The translations under genes were made by a program, and so were the position numbers. Shown piece after piece: positions 1 to 6,580 of a DNA stretch of 11,265 bases (its first letter is position 1; each line of letters starts with the position of its first letter). The notes under the pieces were generated by a model. It was given only the letters and a program-made list of their open reading frames with translations, was not told the origin of the DNA and did not search any database. This DNA is from Comamonadaceae bacterium (lineage in GTDB: Bacteria; Pseudomonadota; Gammaproteobacteria; Burkholderiales; Burkholderiaceae_C): contig CANJXV010000055.1 in assembly GCA_947478935.1 (NCBI GenBank), forward strand, positions 1 through 11,265, given 5' to 3'.

Positions 1-76
1 AGTCGAGCTTTTTCTCTGCCATGACGATGCGCACTTTGCGCACATAGGGACTGGACGTCGAGCCTATCAATTTCAT
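1..76 (-). CDS. Glutathione S-transferase, N-terminal fragment (runs off the window start)
   Basis: Reading the minus strand from an ATG at 76 gives 25 residues, MKLIGSTSSPYVRKVRIVMA followed by EKKLD, before the window edge. This matches the first beta strand and alpha helix of the thioredoxin-fold domain of bacterial glutathione S-transferases. The S-S-P-Y-V-R-K-V stretch (residues 8-15) sits where the glutathione-activating Ser or Cys lies in this family. Such enzymes conjugate or reduce substrates with glutathione in the cytoplasm; the substrate cannot be told from this piece. The gene is divergent from purB across 64 bp. I recall GST genes beside purB in other Burkholderiales, which supports the call. 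No clear Shine-Dalgarno sequence precedes the ATG. The C-terminal helical domain lies outside the window. Confidence 0.75.
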   Translation of the reverse strand, partial: MKLIGSTSSPYVRKVRIVMAEKKLD

Positions 77-128
77 ACGTTTAAATAGTTTCAACTAGGG
101 AGGAGCATTCTATACAGAGCGAAAAGCC

Positions 129-134
129 TACAAT
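129..134 (+). promoter_or_regulatory. Candidate -10 box of purB (leaderless-type arrangement)
   Basis: TACAAT ends six bases before the purB ATG. No Shine-Dalgarno sequence lies at the usual 5-10 nt. If this is the -10 box, transcription would start at or next to the A of ATG, giving a leaderless mRNA. The -35 region is weak. A GGGAGGAG at 98-105 is too far upstream to serve this ATG as a ribosome-binding site. Confidence 0.4.
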
Positions 135-140
135 TGCCAC

Positions 141-1520
141 ATGAATTTCTTCCCCATCGACGCGATTTCGCCATTGGACGGTCGCTACGCCAACAAGCTG
201 TCGGACTTGCGTCCTTTGATGAGCGAATTGGGCTACATGCAACGACGCGTGCAGGTAGAAATCGCCTGGTTTATCGCCCTAAGCGACGCGGGTTTCCAAG
301 AATTCAAACCGCTGAGTACCGGTGCGCGCAAATACCTGCTGGGACTGGTGAAAAACTTTTCGGTGTCCGACGGACAGGCCATTAAGGACATAGAGAAAAC
401 CACTAACCATGATGTCAAGGCGGTGGAATATTGGCTCAAGTCTAAGTTTGAAGCGCGTCCCGAATTACTGGCCGCCGCGGAATTTGTGCATTTCGCTTGC
501 ACCAGCGAAGACATCAACAATACCAGCCATGCTTTGCAACTGCGCGCAGCGCGCGGCATCGTTCTCTTGCCGCAGCTGGACCGCCTGGTGCTGACGCTGC
601 GCAATATGGCGCATGCCTATGCCGATGTACCTATGCTCAGCCGCACCCATGGCCAAACCGCAAGCCCGACGACGGTGGGCAAAGAAATTGCCAATGTGGT
701 GGTGCGCCTGCAGGCGGCATGCGAGCGCATTGCCAGCGTGCAAATCATGGCCAAAATGAATGGCGCAGTCGGCAATTACAACGCGCATTTATCCGCATGG
801 CCCGACTTTGACTGGGAAGGCTTTGCCCGCCGCGTGGTCGAAGAGCCCGAGCCGCGTGGCCTGGGCTTGGTGTTCCAGCCCTACAGCATTCAGATCGAGC
901 CGCACGACTACATGGCCGAGTTGTTCGATGCCGTGGCACGCACCAACACCATATTGATCGACTGGTCGCGCGATGTCTGGGGCTATGTCTCCCTGGGATA
1001 TTTCAAACAAAAGCTGCGTCCCGGCGAGGTCGGTTCGAGCACCATGCCGCACAAAGTCAACCCGATTGACTTTGAAAATGCCGAGGGGAATTTAGGCCTG
1101 TCCAATGCGCTTTTGCGCCACCTGAGTGAAAAGCTGCCGATCAGCCGCTGGCAGCGCGACCTGACCGACTCCACCGTGCTGCGCAATATGGGCGTAGCGT
1201 TAGGTTATGCCTTGCTGGCTTACCAGTCGATGCAAACGGGCCTGGGCAAGCTGGAGATCAACACCGCCGCGATTGCAGCCGATCTGGATAACTCATGGGA
1301 AGTGCTGGCCGAGCCGATCCAAACCGTGATGCGCCGGTACGGTCTGCCCCAGCCCTATGAACAGCTAAAAAACTTCACGCGTGGGGCCGCGATGACGCGC
1401 GATTTGATGCAGGGCTTTATCGCTGGCCTGGCCATTCCTGACGAAGAAAAACAGCGCCTGCTGGCCATGACGCCAGGCAGCTACACCGGCAAAGCCGCTG
1501 AGCTGGCCCGCCGCATCTAA
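141..1520 (+). CDS. purB: Adenylosuccinate lyase
   Basis: This cytoplasmic enzyme of purine biosynthesis cleaves fumarate from SAICAR and from adenylosuccinate, so it acts in both the common and the AMP branch. The 459-residue protein is collinear with E. coli PurB (456 aa). Visible motifs are SPLDGRY (10-16), KTTNHDVKAVEY (86-97), FACTSEDINN (118-127), the catalytic-histidine segment SRTHGQ (167-172, H170), GAVGNYNAH (208-216), IEPHDY (252-257) and the fumarase/aspartase-superfamily signature SSTMPHKVNP (299-308), whose flexible loop carries the catalytic serine. WQRDLTDSTVLRN and NWEVLAEPIQTVMRRYG-like segments follow. The ATG at 141 gives the family N-terminus (F-x-x-D-A-I-S-P-L-D-G-R). 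It has no Shine-Dalgarno sequence; see the TACAAT box directly upstream. The gene is monocistronic here: divergent from the GST gene and convergent with rsmI. Confidence 0.98.
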   Translation: MNFFPIDAISPLDGRYANKLSDLRPLMSELGYMQRRVQVEIAWFIALSDAGFQEFKPLSTGARKYLLGLVKNFSVSDGQAIKDIEKTTNHDVKAVEYWLKSKFEARPELLAAAEFVHFACTSEDINNTSHALQLRAARGIVLLPQLDRLVLTLRNMAHAYADVPMLSRTHGQTASPTTVGKEIANVVVRLQAACERIASVQIMAKMNGAVGNYNAHLSAWPDFDWEGFARRVVEEPEPRGLGLVFQPYSIQIEPHDYMAELFDAVARTNTILIDWSRDVWGYVSLGYFKQKLRPGEVGSSTMPHKVNPIDFENAEGNLGLSNALLRHLSEKLPISRWQRDLTDSTVLRNMGVALGYALLAYQSMQTGLGKLEINTAAIAADLDNSWEVLAEPIQTVMRRYGLPQPYEQLKNFTRGAAMTRDLMQGFIAGLAIPDEEKQRLLAMTPGSYTGKAAELARRI

Positions 1521-1544
1521 GCGCGCCATTAGGATATCCGCGCT
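1520..1544 (+). terminator. Weak stem-loop just after purB
   Basis: AGCGCG (1520-1525) pairs with CGCGCT (1539-1544). The 13-nt loop contains the small palindrome GGATATCC. The hairpin begins at the last base of the purB stop codon. No T-run follows, so a Rho-independent role is doubtful. Confidence 0.25.
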
Positions 1545-1656
1545 ATGCTATTAAAAATACATCTTTGTGAATACCCCGAGGGACAGCCTCTGCCGCCATG
1601 AAGTCATGGATTGCTGGGGCCTGCGGCCTCCCAATGACCTTGCTAAGCGTGGCCAA

Positions 1657-1679
1657 CTAAAAACCCAAACAGTTTTTAG
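1657..1679. terminator. Possible bidirectional terminator between purB and rsmI
   Basis: CTAAAAAC (1657-1664) and GTTTTTAG (1672-1679) are perfect 8-bp arms around a 7-nt loop. With a bulge and one mismatch the stem can be extended by GGC/GCC at 1651-1653 and 1685-1687. It lies midway between two convergent genes, and each strand has T residues in its 3' arm. The stem is AT-rich and weak, and I see nothing else in the 178-bp gap. Confidence 0.35.
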
Positions 1680-1698
1680 CGTTTGCCTAGCCAGGCAC

Positions 1699-2625
1699 TC
1701 AAGAATCCCCGCCATCTTGCTGTTTCAACGCCAGCGCTCGCTCGTAGAGCGCATTGCGCGCTTCGCCGCTGATGTCGGCCGCTAATTTCACGGCAGTTTT
1801 CAAGGGCAGTTCGGCCAGCAATAAGCGCAATATCCGGTCGTCCTGCTTTTGCCCCAGTGGCGCATCAGGGGCGTGTACTAGCAGGGTGAATTCACCACGC
1901 AGGCGCATGCTGTCTGCGCCTAGCCAATCGCTCAGGGCTTGGGCGCGCATGCTGGCGATTTCTTCAAACTGCTTGCTCAGTTCGCGCCCCACGGTCAGCG
2001 TGCGCTCTCCAAGACTGCCCAGCGCCAGTGCCAGCGCTTGCATGCGGTGCGGCGCCTCTAACAGCACAAAGGCCCGCGATTGAGCCGCCAGCGCGGCCAG
2101 CGCCAGTGCCCGCTCGCCAGCTTTACTAGGCAAAAATCCGGCGAAGACAAAGCCAGCGTCGCTCTCGCCCCCTTGCACCGCGCCCGCTGCGCTGAGCAAG
2201 GCCGTCACGCTGCTGGCTCCTGGTAGAGGTAGCACCCGCAAACCTTGCGAGCGCACATACGCCACCAGACGTGCGCCTGGGTCGCTGATGCCCGGTGTGC
2301 CCGCATCGCTGACACAGGCCACGCGCGCGCCCTGGCGCAGCAAGTCCACCACGCTGTGGGCCGCTTGCGCTTCATTGTGCTGGTGTAGCGCCAGCAACTG
2401 GGCGCTACTTTTGTCGATGCCGTAGGCGCGCAAGAGCATGCGTGTGTGCCGCGTGTCTTCGCAGGCGATGTGATCGGCCAGGGCTAGCACATGCAAAGCG
2501 CGCAGGCTGATGTCTGCCAAATTACCGATGGGAGTGGCCACCACATAGAGCGCGCTTTTCGGATAATCCTGGGCACCGGCTGCCTCGTGGGCGGCCTTCA
2601 GGGCGGAGTCAAATAATGCAATCAC
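1699..2625 (-). CDS. rsmI: 16S rRNA (cytidine-1402-2'-O)-methyltransferase RsmI
   Basis: RsmI uses S-adenosylmethionine to 2'-O-methylate C1402 in the decoding centre of 16S rRNA. From GTG at 2625 the protein is 308 aa (E. coli RsmI is 286). Tetrapyrrole-methylase-fold motifs appear in order: VVATPIGNLADIS (28-40), CEDTRHT (55-61), SDAGTPGISDPG (106-117), PLPGASSVTALL (133-144) and FAGFLPSK (161-168). I chose GTG 2625 because an AAGGA ribosome-binding site lies nine bases upstream (2635-2639) and the predicted N-terminus VIALFDSALKAA resembles related RsmI starts as I recall them. The frame stays open to an ATG at 2754, but those 43 extra residues are antisense to yraN and look non-native. 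The start overlaps the divergent yraN start by 10 bp, so the rsmI promoter must lie inside yraN. Confidence 0.95.
   Translation of the reverse strand: MIALFDSALKAAHEAAGAQDYPKSALYVVATPIGNLADISLRALHVLALADHIACEDTRHTRMLLRAYGIDKSSAQLLALHQHNEAQAAHSVVDLLRQGARVACVSDAGTPGISDPGARLVAYVRSQGLRVLPLPGASSVTALLSAAGAVQGGESDAGFVFAGFLPSKAGERALALAALAAQSRAFVLLEAPHRMQALALALGSLGERTLTVGRELSKQFEEIASMRAQALSDWLGADSMRLRGEFTLLVHAPDAPLGQKQDDRILRLLLAELPLKTAVKLAADISGEARNALYERALALKQQDGGDS
2605..2608 (+). promoter_or_regulatory. Ribosome-binding site of yraN
   Basis: GGAG lies seven bases before the ATG at 2616. It supports that start and shows that yraN, unlike its downstream neighbour diaA, has a conventional leader. The site is inside the coding part of rsmI. 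Confidence 0.6.
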
Positions 2626-3014
2626 GCAAGGGGTTCCTTGGGGCGCAATCCGCGCAGAGGAGCAGCAAAAAAATCGGCGATGCCGCCGAGGACGAAGCCT
2701 TGCAGTATTTGCAGGAACGGGGCCTGCGTCTGCTGACGCGCAATTATCGGACACCGGGGCGTGGCGGCGGCGAGATCGATCTGGTCATGCGCGCGCCCGA
2801 TAGCACGCTGGTGTTTGTGGAGGTGCGCAAGCGCCTGAATGCGCGCCACGGCGGAGCGGCGGCCAGCGTGGGATGGGTGAAGCAAAAACGCATTGTCCGC
2901 GCTGCGCAGCACTACTTATTGGGTTTAAGCCGCCTGCCGCCGTGTCGTTTTGATGTGGTGGAAATTGATAACGAAGGGGTGCACTGGTTACCTGGCGCTT
3001 TTGATGCGGGCTAG
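2616..3014 (+). CDS. yraN: UPF0102 family protein YraN (predicted nuclease-fold protein)
   Basis: This 132-residue protein belongs to the UPF0102/YraN family, which has a restriction-endonuclease-like fold. Its cellular role is not firmly established. The family core is visible: GDAAEDEALQYLQERGL (21-37), NYRTPGRGGGEIDLVMR (43-59) and LVFVEVRKR (65-73). The E-I-D and E-V-R/K residues correspond to the acidic/basic metal-site pattern of PD-(D/E)XK enzymes, with Arg (R71) where many family members have Lys. The C-terminal half (KQKRIVRAAQHYL, then FDVVEID) also fits the family. The length is normal once the roughly 18-residue basic N-terminal tail is discounted. The gene is divergent from rsmI with overlapping start codons and lies 61 bp upstream of diaA, as in the E. 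coli yraN-yraO pair. Confidence 0.93.
   Translation: MQSRKGFLGAQSAQRSSKKIGDAAEDEALQYLQERGLRLLTRNYRTPGRGGGEIDLVMRAPDSTLVFVEVRKRLNARHGGAAASVGWVKQKRIVRAAQHYLLGLSRLPPCRFDVVEIDNEGVHWLPGAFDAG
2635..2639 (-). promoter_or_regulatory. Ribosome-binding site of rsmI
   Basis: AAGGA on the minus strand lies nine bases upstream of the GTG at 2625. It is the main reason for choosing this GTG over the upstream in-frame ATG at 2754. It lies within the coding sequence of yraN. Confidence 0.55.
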
Positions 3015-3063
3015 TTAGGCTTGCAGACTGCACCGCATCGCTAGGGGCTTCCCGCTTGGCGGT

Positions 3064-3069
3064 TATCAT
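3064..3069 (+). promoter_or_regulatory. Candidate -10 box of the diaA/gmhA-type gene (leaderless-type arrangement)
   Basis: TATCAT ends six bases before the ATG at 3076, and the sequence between (TAGCGC) contains no Shine-Dalgarno motif. This is the same arrangement as at purB, dacB and the EamA gene. No good -35 box is visible. The gene may also be read from yraN. Confidence 0.35.
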
Positions 3070-3075
3070 TAGCGC

Positions 3076-3675
3076 ATGCTTGAACAACGCATAGAACAAC
3101 ACTTCATCGACAGCGCCGACCTGAAGTACCAAGCGGCGCAAATACTGAGCAAGCCGATTGCACAAGCGATTGGCGCCATATTGGCCAGTGTGACCAGCGG
3201 CGGCAAAGTGCTAGCCTGTGGCAACGGTGGATCCGCCGCCGATGCGCAGCATTTTTCGGCAGAGTTTGTAGGTCGCTTTGAACGCGAGCGGCCCGAGTTA
3301 GGCGCCATCGCCTTGACCACCGACACCTCCATCATTACCGCCATTGCCAACGATTACGATTTCAATTCGATTTTTTCGCGCCAAGTGCGCGCACTTGGGC
3401 AGCCAGGCGACGTGCTGCTGGCTATTTCCACCAGTGGTAATTCGGGCAATGTGCTGGCAGCCATCGAAGCGGCGCACCAGCGCGATATGGTGGTGGTAGC
3501 GCTGACCGGCCGTGGCGGTGGGAAAATCGGCCAGGCCTTGCGTGATACCGATGTGCATGTTTGCGTACCGCACGAGCGCACCGCGCGCGTGCAGGAAGTC
3601 CATATTTTGACGCTTCATTGCATATGCGATGGAGTAGATGCCCAGTTGATGGGCGAACAGGAAAGTGCTTTATGA
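3076..3675 (+). CDS. diaA: SIS-domain protein, DiaA/GmhA family
   Basis: The 199-residue protein has one sugar-isomerase (SIS) domain. Its position between yraN and a dolP-type gene matches E. coli diaA, whose homotetrameric product binds DnaA and promotes timely initiation at oriC. Many stretches follow DiaA closely: FERERPELGAIAL (68-80), TAIAND (88-93), QVRALGQPGDVLLAIST (103-119), ALTGRGGGKI (142-151) and ARVQEVHILTLHCICD (170-185). However, E63 and H181 align with Glu65 and His180 of E. coli GmhA, the sedoheptulose-7-phosphate isomerase of LPS heptose synthesis. As I recall the E. coli DiaA sequence, it has Ser and Asn there. The DnaA-contact pair Leu-Phe near the DiaA C-terminus is Leu191-Met192 here. 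Function is therefore open between the two, or both. The stop overlaps the dolP start (ATGA). Confidence 0.85.
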   Translation: MLEQRIEQHFIDSADLKYQAAQILSKPIAQAIGAILASVTSGGKVLACGNGGSAADAQHFSAEFVGRFERERPELGAIALTTDTSIITAIANDYDFNSIFSRQVRALGQPGDVLLAISTSGNSGNVLAAIEAAHQRDMVVVALTGRGGGKIGQALRDTDVHVCVPHERTARVQEVHILTLHCICDGVDAQLMGEQESAL

Positions 3676-4292
3676 AATCTATGCTGCGTTACTTTGCCTT
3701 CGGCCTTGTTTTGCTGTCCACACTGCTCTCAATCAGTGCCTGCTTTCCTCTGGTTGCAGGCAGCGCGGTGGTGACCGGTTTTGTGGCGGTGGACCGTCGC
3801 ACCTCGGGGGCCATGCTGGAAGATCAGTCGATTGAACTGAAAATTACCAGTCGTATTCGTGACGCGCTGGGTGAAAAAGTGCATATCACTGTCACCAGCT
3901 ACAACCGCAAAGTGCTGCTTACTGGCGAGGCTCCAGACCAGCTTGACAAAGACCGTGCGGGCGAGATCGCTAAAAGTATCGACAACATCACCAGCGTCTG
4001 GAATGAAATCGGGGTCACTTCAATCACTACCTTGACCGAACGTACCAACGACCTGATTGCGGCGGGCCGCATCAAGGCTGATCTTATTGATGCCAAAGAC
4101 TTATTCAGCAATGCGTACAAAGTAGTCGTCGAGCGCGGTAATGTGTATGTCATGGGTCGCATTACCGCACGGGAAGCAAAACGTGTTGCGAGCGTTATCA
4201 GCGGAGTGACCGGCGTCAAGAAAGTCGTCCTGGTCCACGAGAGCATTACGGAAGACGAATTGGCCAATCTGCAGGCCAAGCCTTCCAAATAA
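3672..4292 (+). CDS. dolP: Outer-membrane lipoprotein with two BON domains (DolP/YraP type)
   Basis: From ATG 3672 the product is 206 aa, close to E. coli DolP (191 aa). DolP is an outer-membrane lipoprotein that localises to the division site and supports envelope integrity and BAM function. A lipoprotein signal peptide is clear: charged MKSMLR, hydrophobic core, lipobox I-S-A-C with lipidated Cys at 24. The residue after Cys is Phe, not Asp, consistent with outer-membrane sorting. The first BON domain is about 51-117 (VHITVTSYNRKVLLTGEAP) and the second about 128-192 (YKVVVERGNVYVMGRITAR). The linking segment VWNEIGV also resembles DolP. The frame is open upstream to 3561, but 3672 is chosen for the signal peptide, for AGGAAAG six bases upstream, and for the 4-bp ATGA overlap with diaA, which suggests translational coupling. 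Confidence 0.93.
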   Translation: MKSMLRYFAFGLVLLSTLLSISACFPLVAGSAVVTGFVAVDRRTSGAMLEDQSIELKITSRIRDALGEKVHITVTSYNRKVLLTGEAPDQLDKDRAGEIAKSIDNITSVWNEIGVTSITTLTERTNDLIAAGRIKADLIDAKDLFSNAYKVVVERGNVYVMGRITAREAKRVASVISGVTGVKKVVLVHESITEDELANLQAKPSK

Positions 4293-4294
4293 GT

Positions 4295-4324
4295 AGGCCG
4301 GACTAGGCCTCAAGCGGCCGCTTG
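4295..4324. terminator. Hairpin and 14-bp palindrome after dolP
   Basis: AGGCC (4295-4299) can pair with GGCCT (4306-4310). Directly after it lies the perfect palindrome CAAGCGGCCGCTTG (4311-4324), which includes a NotI site. No T-run follows, so this is at best a Rho-assisted or non-canonical end for the dolP transcript. A further arm pair, GCACTTT (4357-4363) and AAAGTGC (4379-4385), lies before the facing gene. Confidence 0.3.
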
Positions 4325-4421
4325 GATTCGCTGCCCTGCGTGCGGTAATTTTGGCGGCACTTTAGGCCTTGAAAATGCAAAGTGCATGCCCAAACCATGG
4401 CATTGCCTTTGACCCACCACC

Positions 4422-5357
4422 TTACTTTAAGCGTTTGATCAGGCTGGAAGTATCCCAACGCCGCCCACCCATGTTTTGTACGTCTGCATAAAACTGGTCT
4501 ACTACGGCGGTGACTGGAAGTCGCGCGCCATTGCGTTTGGCCTCGTCCAAGACAAGACCTAAGTCTTTGCGCATCCAGTCCACTGCAAAGCCAAAATCAA
4601 ATTTATCAGCCACCATGGTTTTGCCGCGATTGTCCATTTGCCAGCTTTGGGCGGCACCTTTGCCGATCACGTCCAGCACCTGGTCCATATCCAACCCGGC
4701 TTTTTGCCCGAAAGCAACCGCCTCGCTCAGGCCTTGAACCAGCCCTGCTATCGCGATTTGATTGACCATTTTGGCTAGTTGCCCCGCGCCGCTCTCACCT
4801 AGCAATGTGAAGGCGCGAGAGAAGGCCATGGCTGCAGATTGGGCCGCATCAAAAGCTGCCGCTTGTCCGCCGCACATAACCGTGAGCATGCCGTTTTGCG
4901 CGCCGGCCTGGCCACCAGACACTGGAGCGTCTACAAAATGCAGACCCAAGGCCTGGGCCTGGGCATAGAGTTCGCGCGCCACTTTGGCCGAAGCCGTGGT
5001 GTGGTCCACCAGGACGGCGCCCGCATGCATTCCAGCAAAAGCACCGTCGCTGCCCAGCACCACGCTGCGCAGGTCATCGTCATTGCCCACACAACAAAAA
5101 ACGATGTCTGCACCTTGGACCGCCTCGCGCGGGCTTGGCGCACTGGCATGGGCGCCTAAGGTGCTTGCTTGGCCCGCAAATTCTTGCACCCAGCTTTGTG
5201 CTTTAGCCGGTGAACGGTTGTAGACCGTGACCTGGTGTCCAGCCAGCGCGAGGTGGCCCGCCATGGGATAACCCATCACACCGAGCCCTAAAAATGCCAG
5301 CCGCTGTGCGGGTGCTGGAGCATAGGTTCTGGGGTTCACGGAGGTGGGCTGGCTCAT
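4422..5357 (-). CDS. NAD(P)-dependent beta-hydroxyacid dehydrogenase (3-hydroxyisobutyrate dehydrogenase family)
   Basis: The 311-residue protein is a typical soluble beta-hydroxyacid dehydrogenase, the family of MmsB, GarR/GlxR and GLYR. These oxidise 3-hydroxyacids or reduce semialdehydes with NAD(P). The Rossmann motif GLGVMGYPMAGHL is at 24-36. Asn47-Arg48 after the second strand (VTVYNRSP) suggests NADP(H), as in tartronate-semialdehyde and succinic-semialdehyde reductases. The substrate motif DAPVSGGQAGAQNG is at 143-156, the catalytic lysine is K196 in LAKMVNQ, and a second substrate-side lysine is K264 (RKDLGL). The C-terminal RWDTSSLIKRL is also typical. About 18 extra residues precede the Rossmann fold. 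AAGGAAG lies four bases before the ATG. The gene is 38 bp behind pilU on the same strand, so it may share that transcript, though no functional link to pili is evident. The substrate is not determinable. Confidence 0.92.
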   Translation of the reverse strand: MSQPTSVNPRTYAPAPAQRLAFLGLGVMGYPMAGHLALAGHQVTVYNRSPAKAQSWVQEFAGQASTLGAHASAPSPREAVQGADIVFCCVGNDDDLRSVVLGSDGAFAGMHAGAVLVDHTTASAKVARELYAQAQALGLHFVDAPVSGGQAGAQNGMLTVMCGGQAAAFDAAQSAAMAFSRAFTLLGESGAGQLAKMVNQIAIAGLVQGLSEAVAFGQKAGLDMDQVLDVIGKGAAQSWQMDNRGKTMVADKFDFGFAVDWMRKDLGLVLDEAKRNGARLPVTAVVDQFYADVQNMGGRRWDTSSLIKRLK

Positions 5358-5361
5358 ACAT

Positions 5362-5368
5362 CTTCCTT
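5362..5368 (-). promoter_or_regulatory. Shine-Dalgarno sequence of the beta-hydroxyacid dehydrogenase gene
   Basis: AAGGAAG on the minus strand ends four bases before the ATG at 5357. It discriminates this start from another ATG four bases upstream, which is in a different frame. Confidence 0.65.
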
Positions 5369-5395
5369 ATCAAGCGGGTTGTCAGAGCCTGTACT

Positions 5396-6532
5396 TTAGA
5401 CGATCATGAGATTTTCCGTGCCATTGCTCAGGCTGGTCACACCCTCTTCATTGCCGCGAAGCCGAATATCCAGTCGCAAATCGTTGGCCGAGTCGGCATA
5501 GCGTATCGCGTCCTCGTAGCTGATCAGACTGTTTTGATGCAGCAGGTACAGCGCTTGATCAAAGGTTTGCATGCCCAGACCCTGGCTTTTCTTCATAGTC
5601 TCTTTGATTTCGGCGACTTCGCCTTTTTTAATGAGGCCTGCCACCATGGGTGAGTTCAGCAGGATTTCGATCGCCGCAATACGTCCCTTGCCACTGGCGC
5701 GCGGCAGCAAGCGTTGTGAGATGATGGCGCTGAGGTTAAGGGATAAGTCCTGCAAGAGTTGTGACCTGCGCCCGTCAGGGAAGAAATTGATGATCCGGTC
5801 CAACGCTTGGTTTGCGTTATTGGAATGCATGGTGGCGATACAAAGGTGGCCGGTTTCAGCGAAGTTAATAATCAGCTCTACGGTTTCGCGGTCGCGCAAC
5901 TCGCCAAAAATGATCACATCTGGCGCTTGGCGTAATGAATTGCGCAAGGCGCTGTCCCAGCTATCGGTATCCAGGCCGACTTCGCGCTGCGTGATGATGC
6001 AGTTTTTGTGCGGATGCACAAATTCCACCGGATCTTCCACGGTGACGATATGTCCGTAAGAATTGGCATTGCGCCAGTTCACCATCGCAGCCAATGTGGT
6101 GGATTTACCTGAGCCAGAACCGCCGACCAAAATGCACAGGCCGCGCTTGTTCATAGCCACGTGTTTCAGAATCTGGGGTAGGTCCATCTCATCGATACTT
6201 GGCGGCGTAATTGGAATGGCACGCAAGACCATACCCACCTTGCCCAATTGCACAAAAGCATTGACCCGAAAACGCCCTATGCCCTGCGGCGCGATGGCAA
6301 AGTTGCACTCTTTATCGCGCTCAAAATCGGCAAATTGTTTGTCTGTCATCAGGGCACGCGCGAGAATGGCGGTGTGCTCAGGCAGCAAGGATTGCGAAGA
6401 GGCCTTGGTGAGCACGCCATCAATTTTGAAGGCCGGCGGAAAGTCCGCGGTAATGAATAAGTCGCTCGCCTTATGGGTGGACATCAGTTTGAGCATTTCT
6501 GAAAATAACTGCGATGCTTGTTCTCTGTTCAT
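5396..6532 (-). CDS. pilU: Type IV pilus retraction ATPase PilU
   Basis: This hexameric cytoplasmic AAA+-like secretion ATPase is an accessory motor that works with PilT to depolymerise the type IV pilus during twitching motility and DNA uptake. The 378 residues match the usual PilU length of about 380. Motifs in order are Walker A GGSGSGKST (137-145, K143), Asp box IVTVEDPVE (162-170), Walker B VIIFGELRD (206-214) and His box GHLCIATMHS (228-237), followed by the C-terminal domain. The Walker A begins G-G rather than the G-P-T of PilT, and the protein has a longer C-terminal tail (about 350-378); both distinguish PilU from PilT. It lies 48 bp after pilT, the usual pilTU order, so co-transcription is likely. 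Only a weak AAAGAA-type ribosome-binding site precedes the ATG. Confidence 0.97.
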   Translation of the reverse strand: MNREQASQLFSEMLKLMSTHKASDLFITADFPPAFKIDGVLTKASSQSLLPEHTAILARALMTDKQFADFERDKECNFAIAPQGIGRFRVNAFVQLGKVGMVLRAIPITPPSIDEMDLPQILKHVAMNKRGLCILVGGSGSGKSTTLAAMVNWRNANSYGHIVTVEDPVEFVHPHKNCIITQREVGLDTDSWDSALRNSLRQAPDVIIFGELRDRETVELIINFAETGHLCIATMHSNNANQALDRIINFFPDGRRSQLLQDLSLNLSAIISQRLLPRASGKGRIAAIEILLNSPMVAGLIKKGEVAEIKETMKKSQGLGMQTFDQALYLLHQNSLISYEDAIRYADSANDLRLDIRLRGNEEGVTSLSNGTENLMIV

Positions 6533-6580
6533 ATTGAAGTTTCTTTTACATAGTGTGCATACACGTCACGCGTCGTATGT

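Noticed and set aside
98..105. GGGAGGAG as the purB ribosome-binding site
   Set aside because: It is 35 nt from the purB ATG and no usable start codon lies 5-10 nt downstream, so it is probably coincidental or acts in another way.
2626..2754. N-terminal extension of rsmI from an ATG at 2754
   Set aside because: The 43 extra residues (Arg/Cys-rich, low similarity to RsmI) are antisense to yraN. A GTG with an AAGGA at the right spacing gives a normal RsmI N-terminus.
3561..3671. Upstream extension of the BON lipoprotein frame
   Set aside because: It overlaps the SIS gene in another frame and would bury the signal peptide. ATG 3672 with AGGAAAG and a lipobox is clearly the start.
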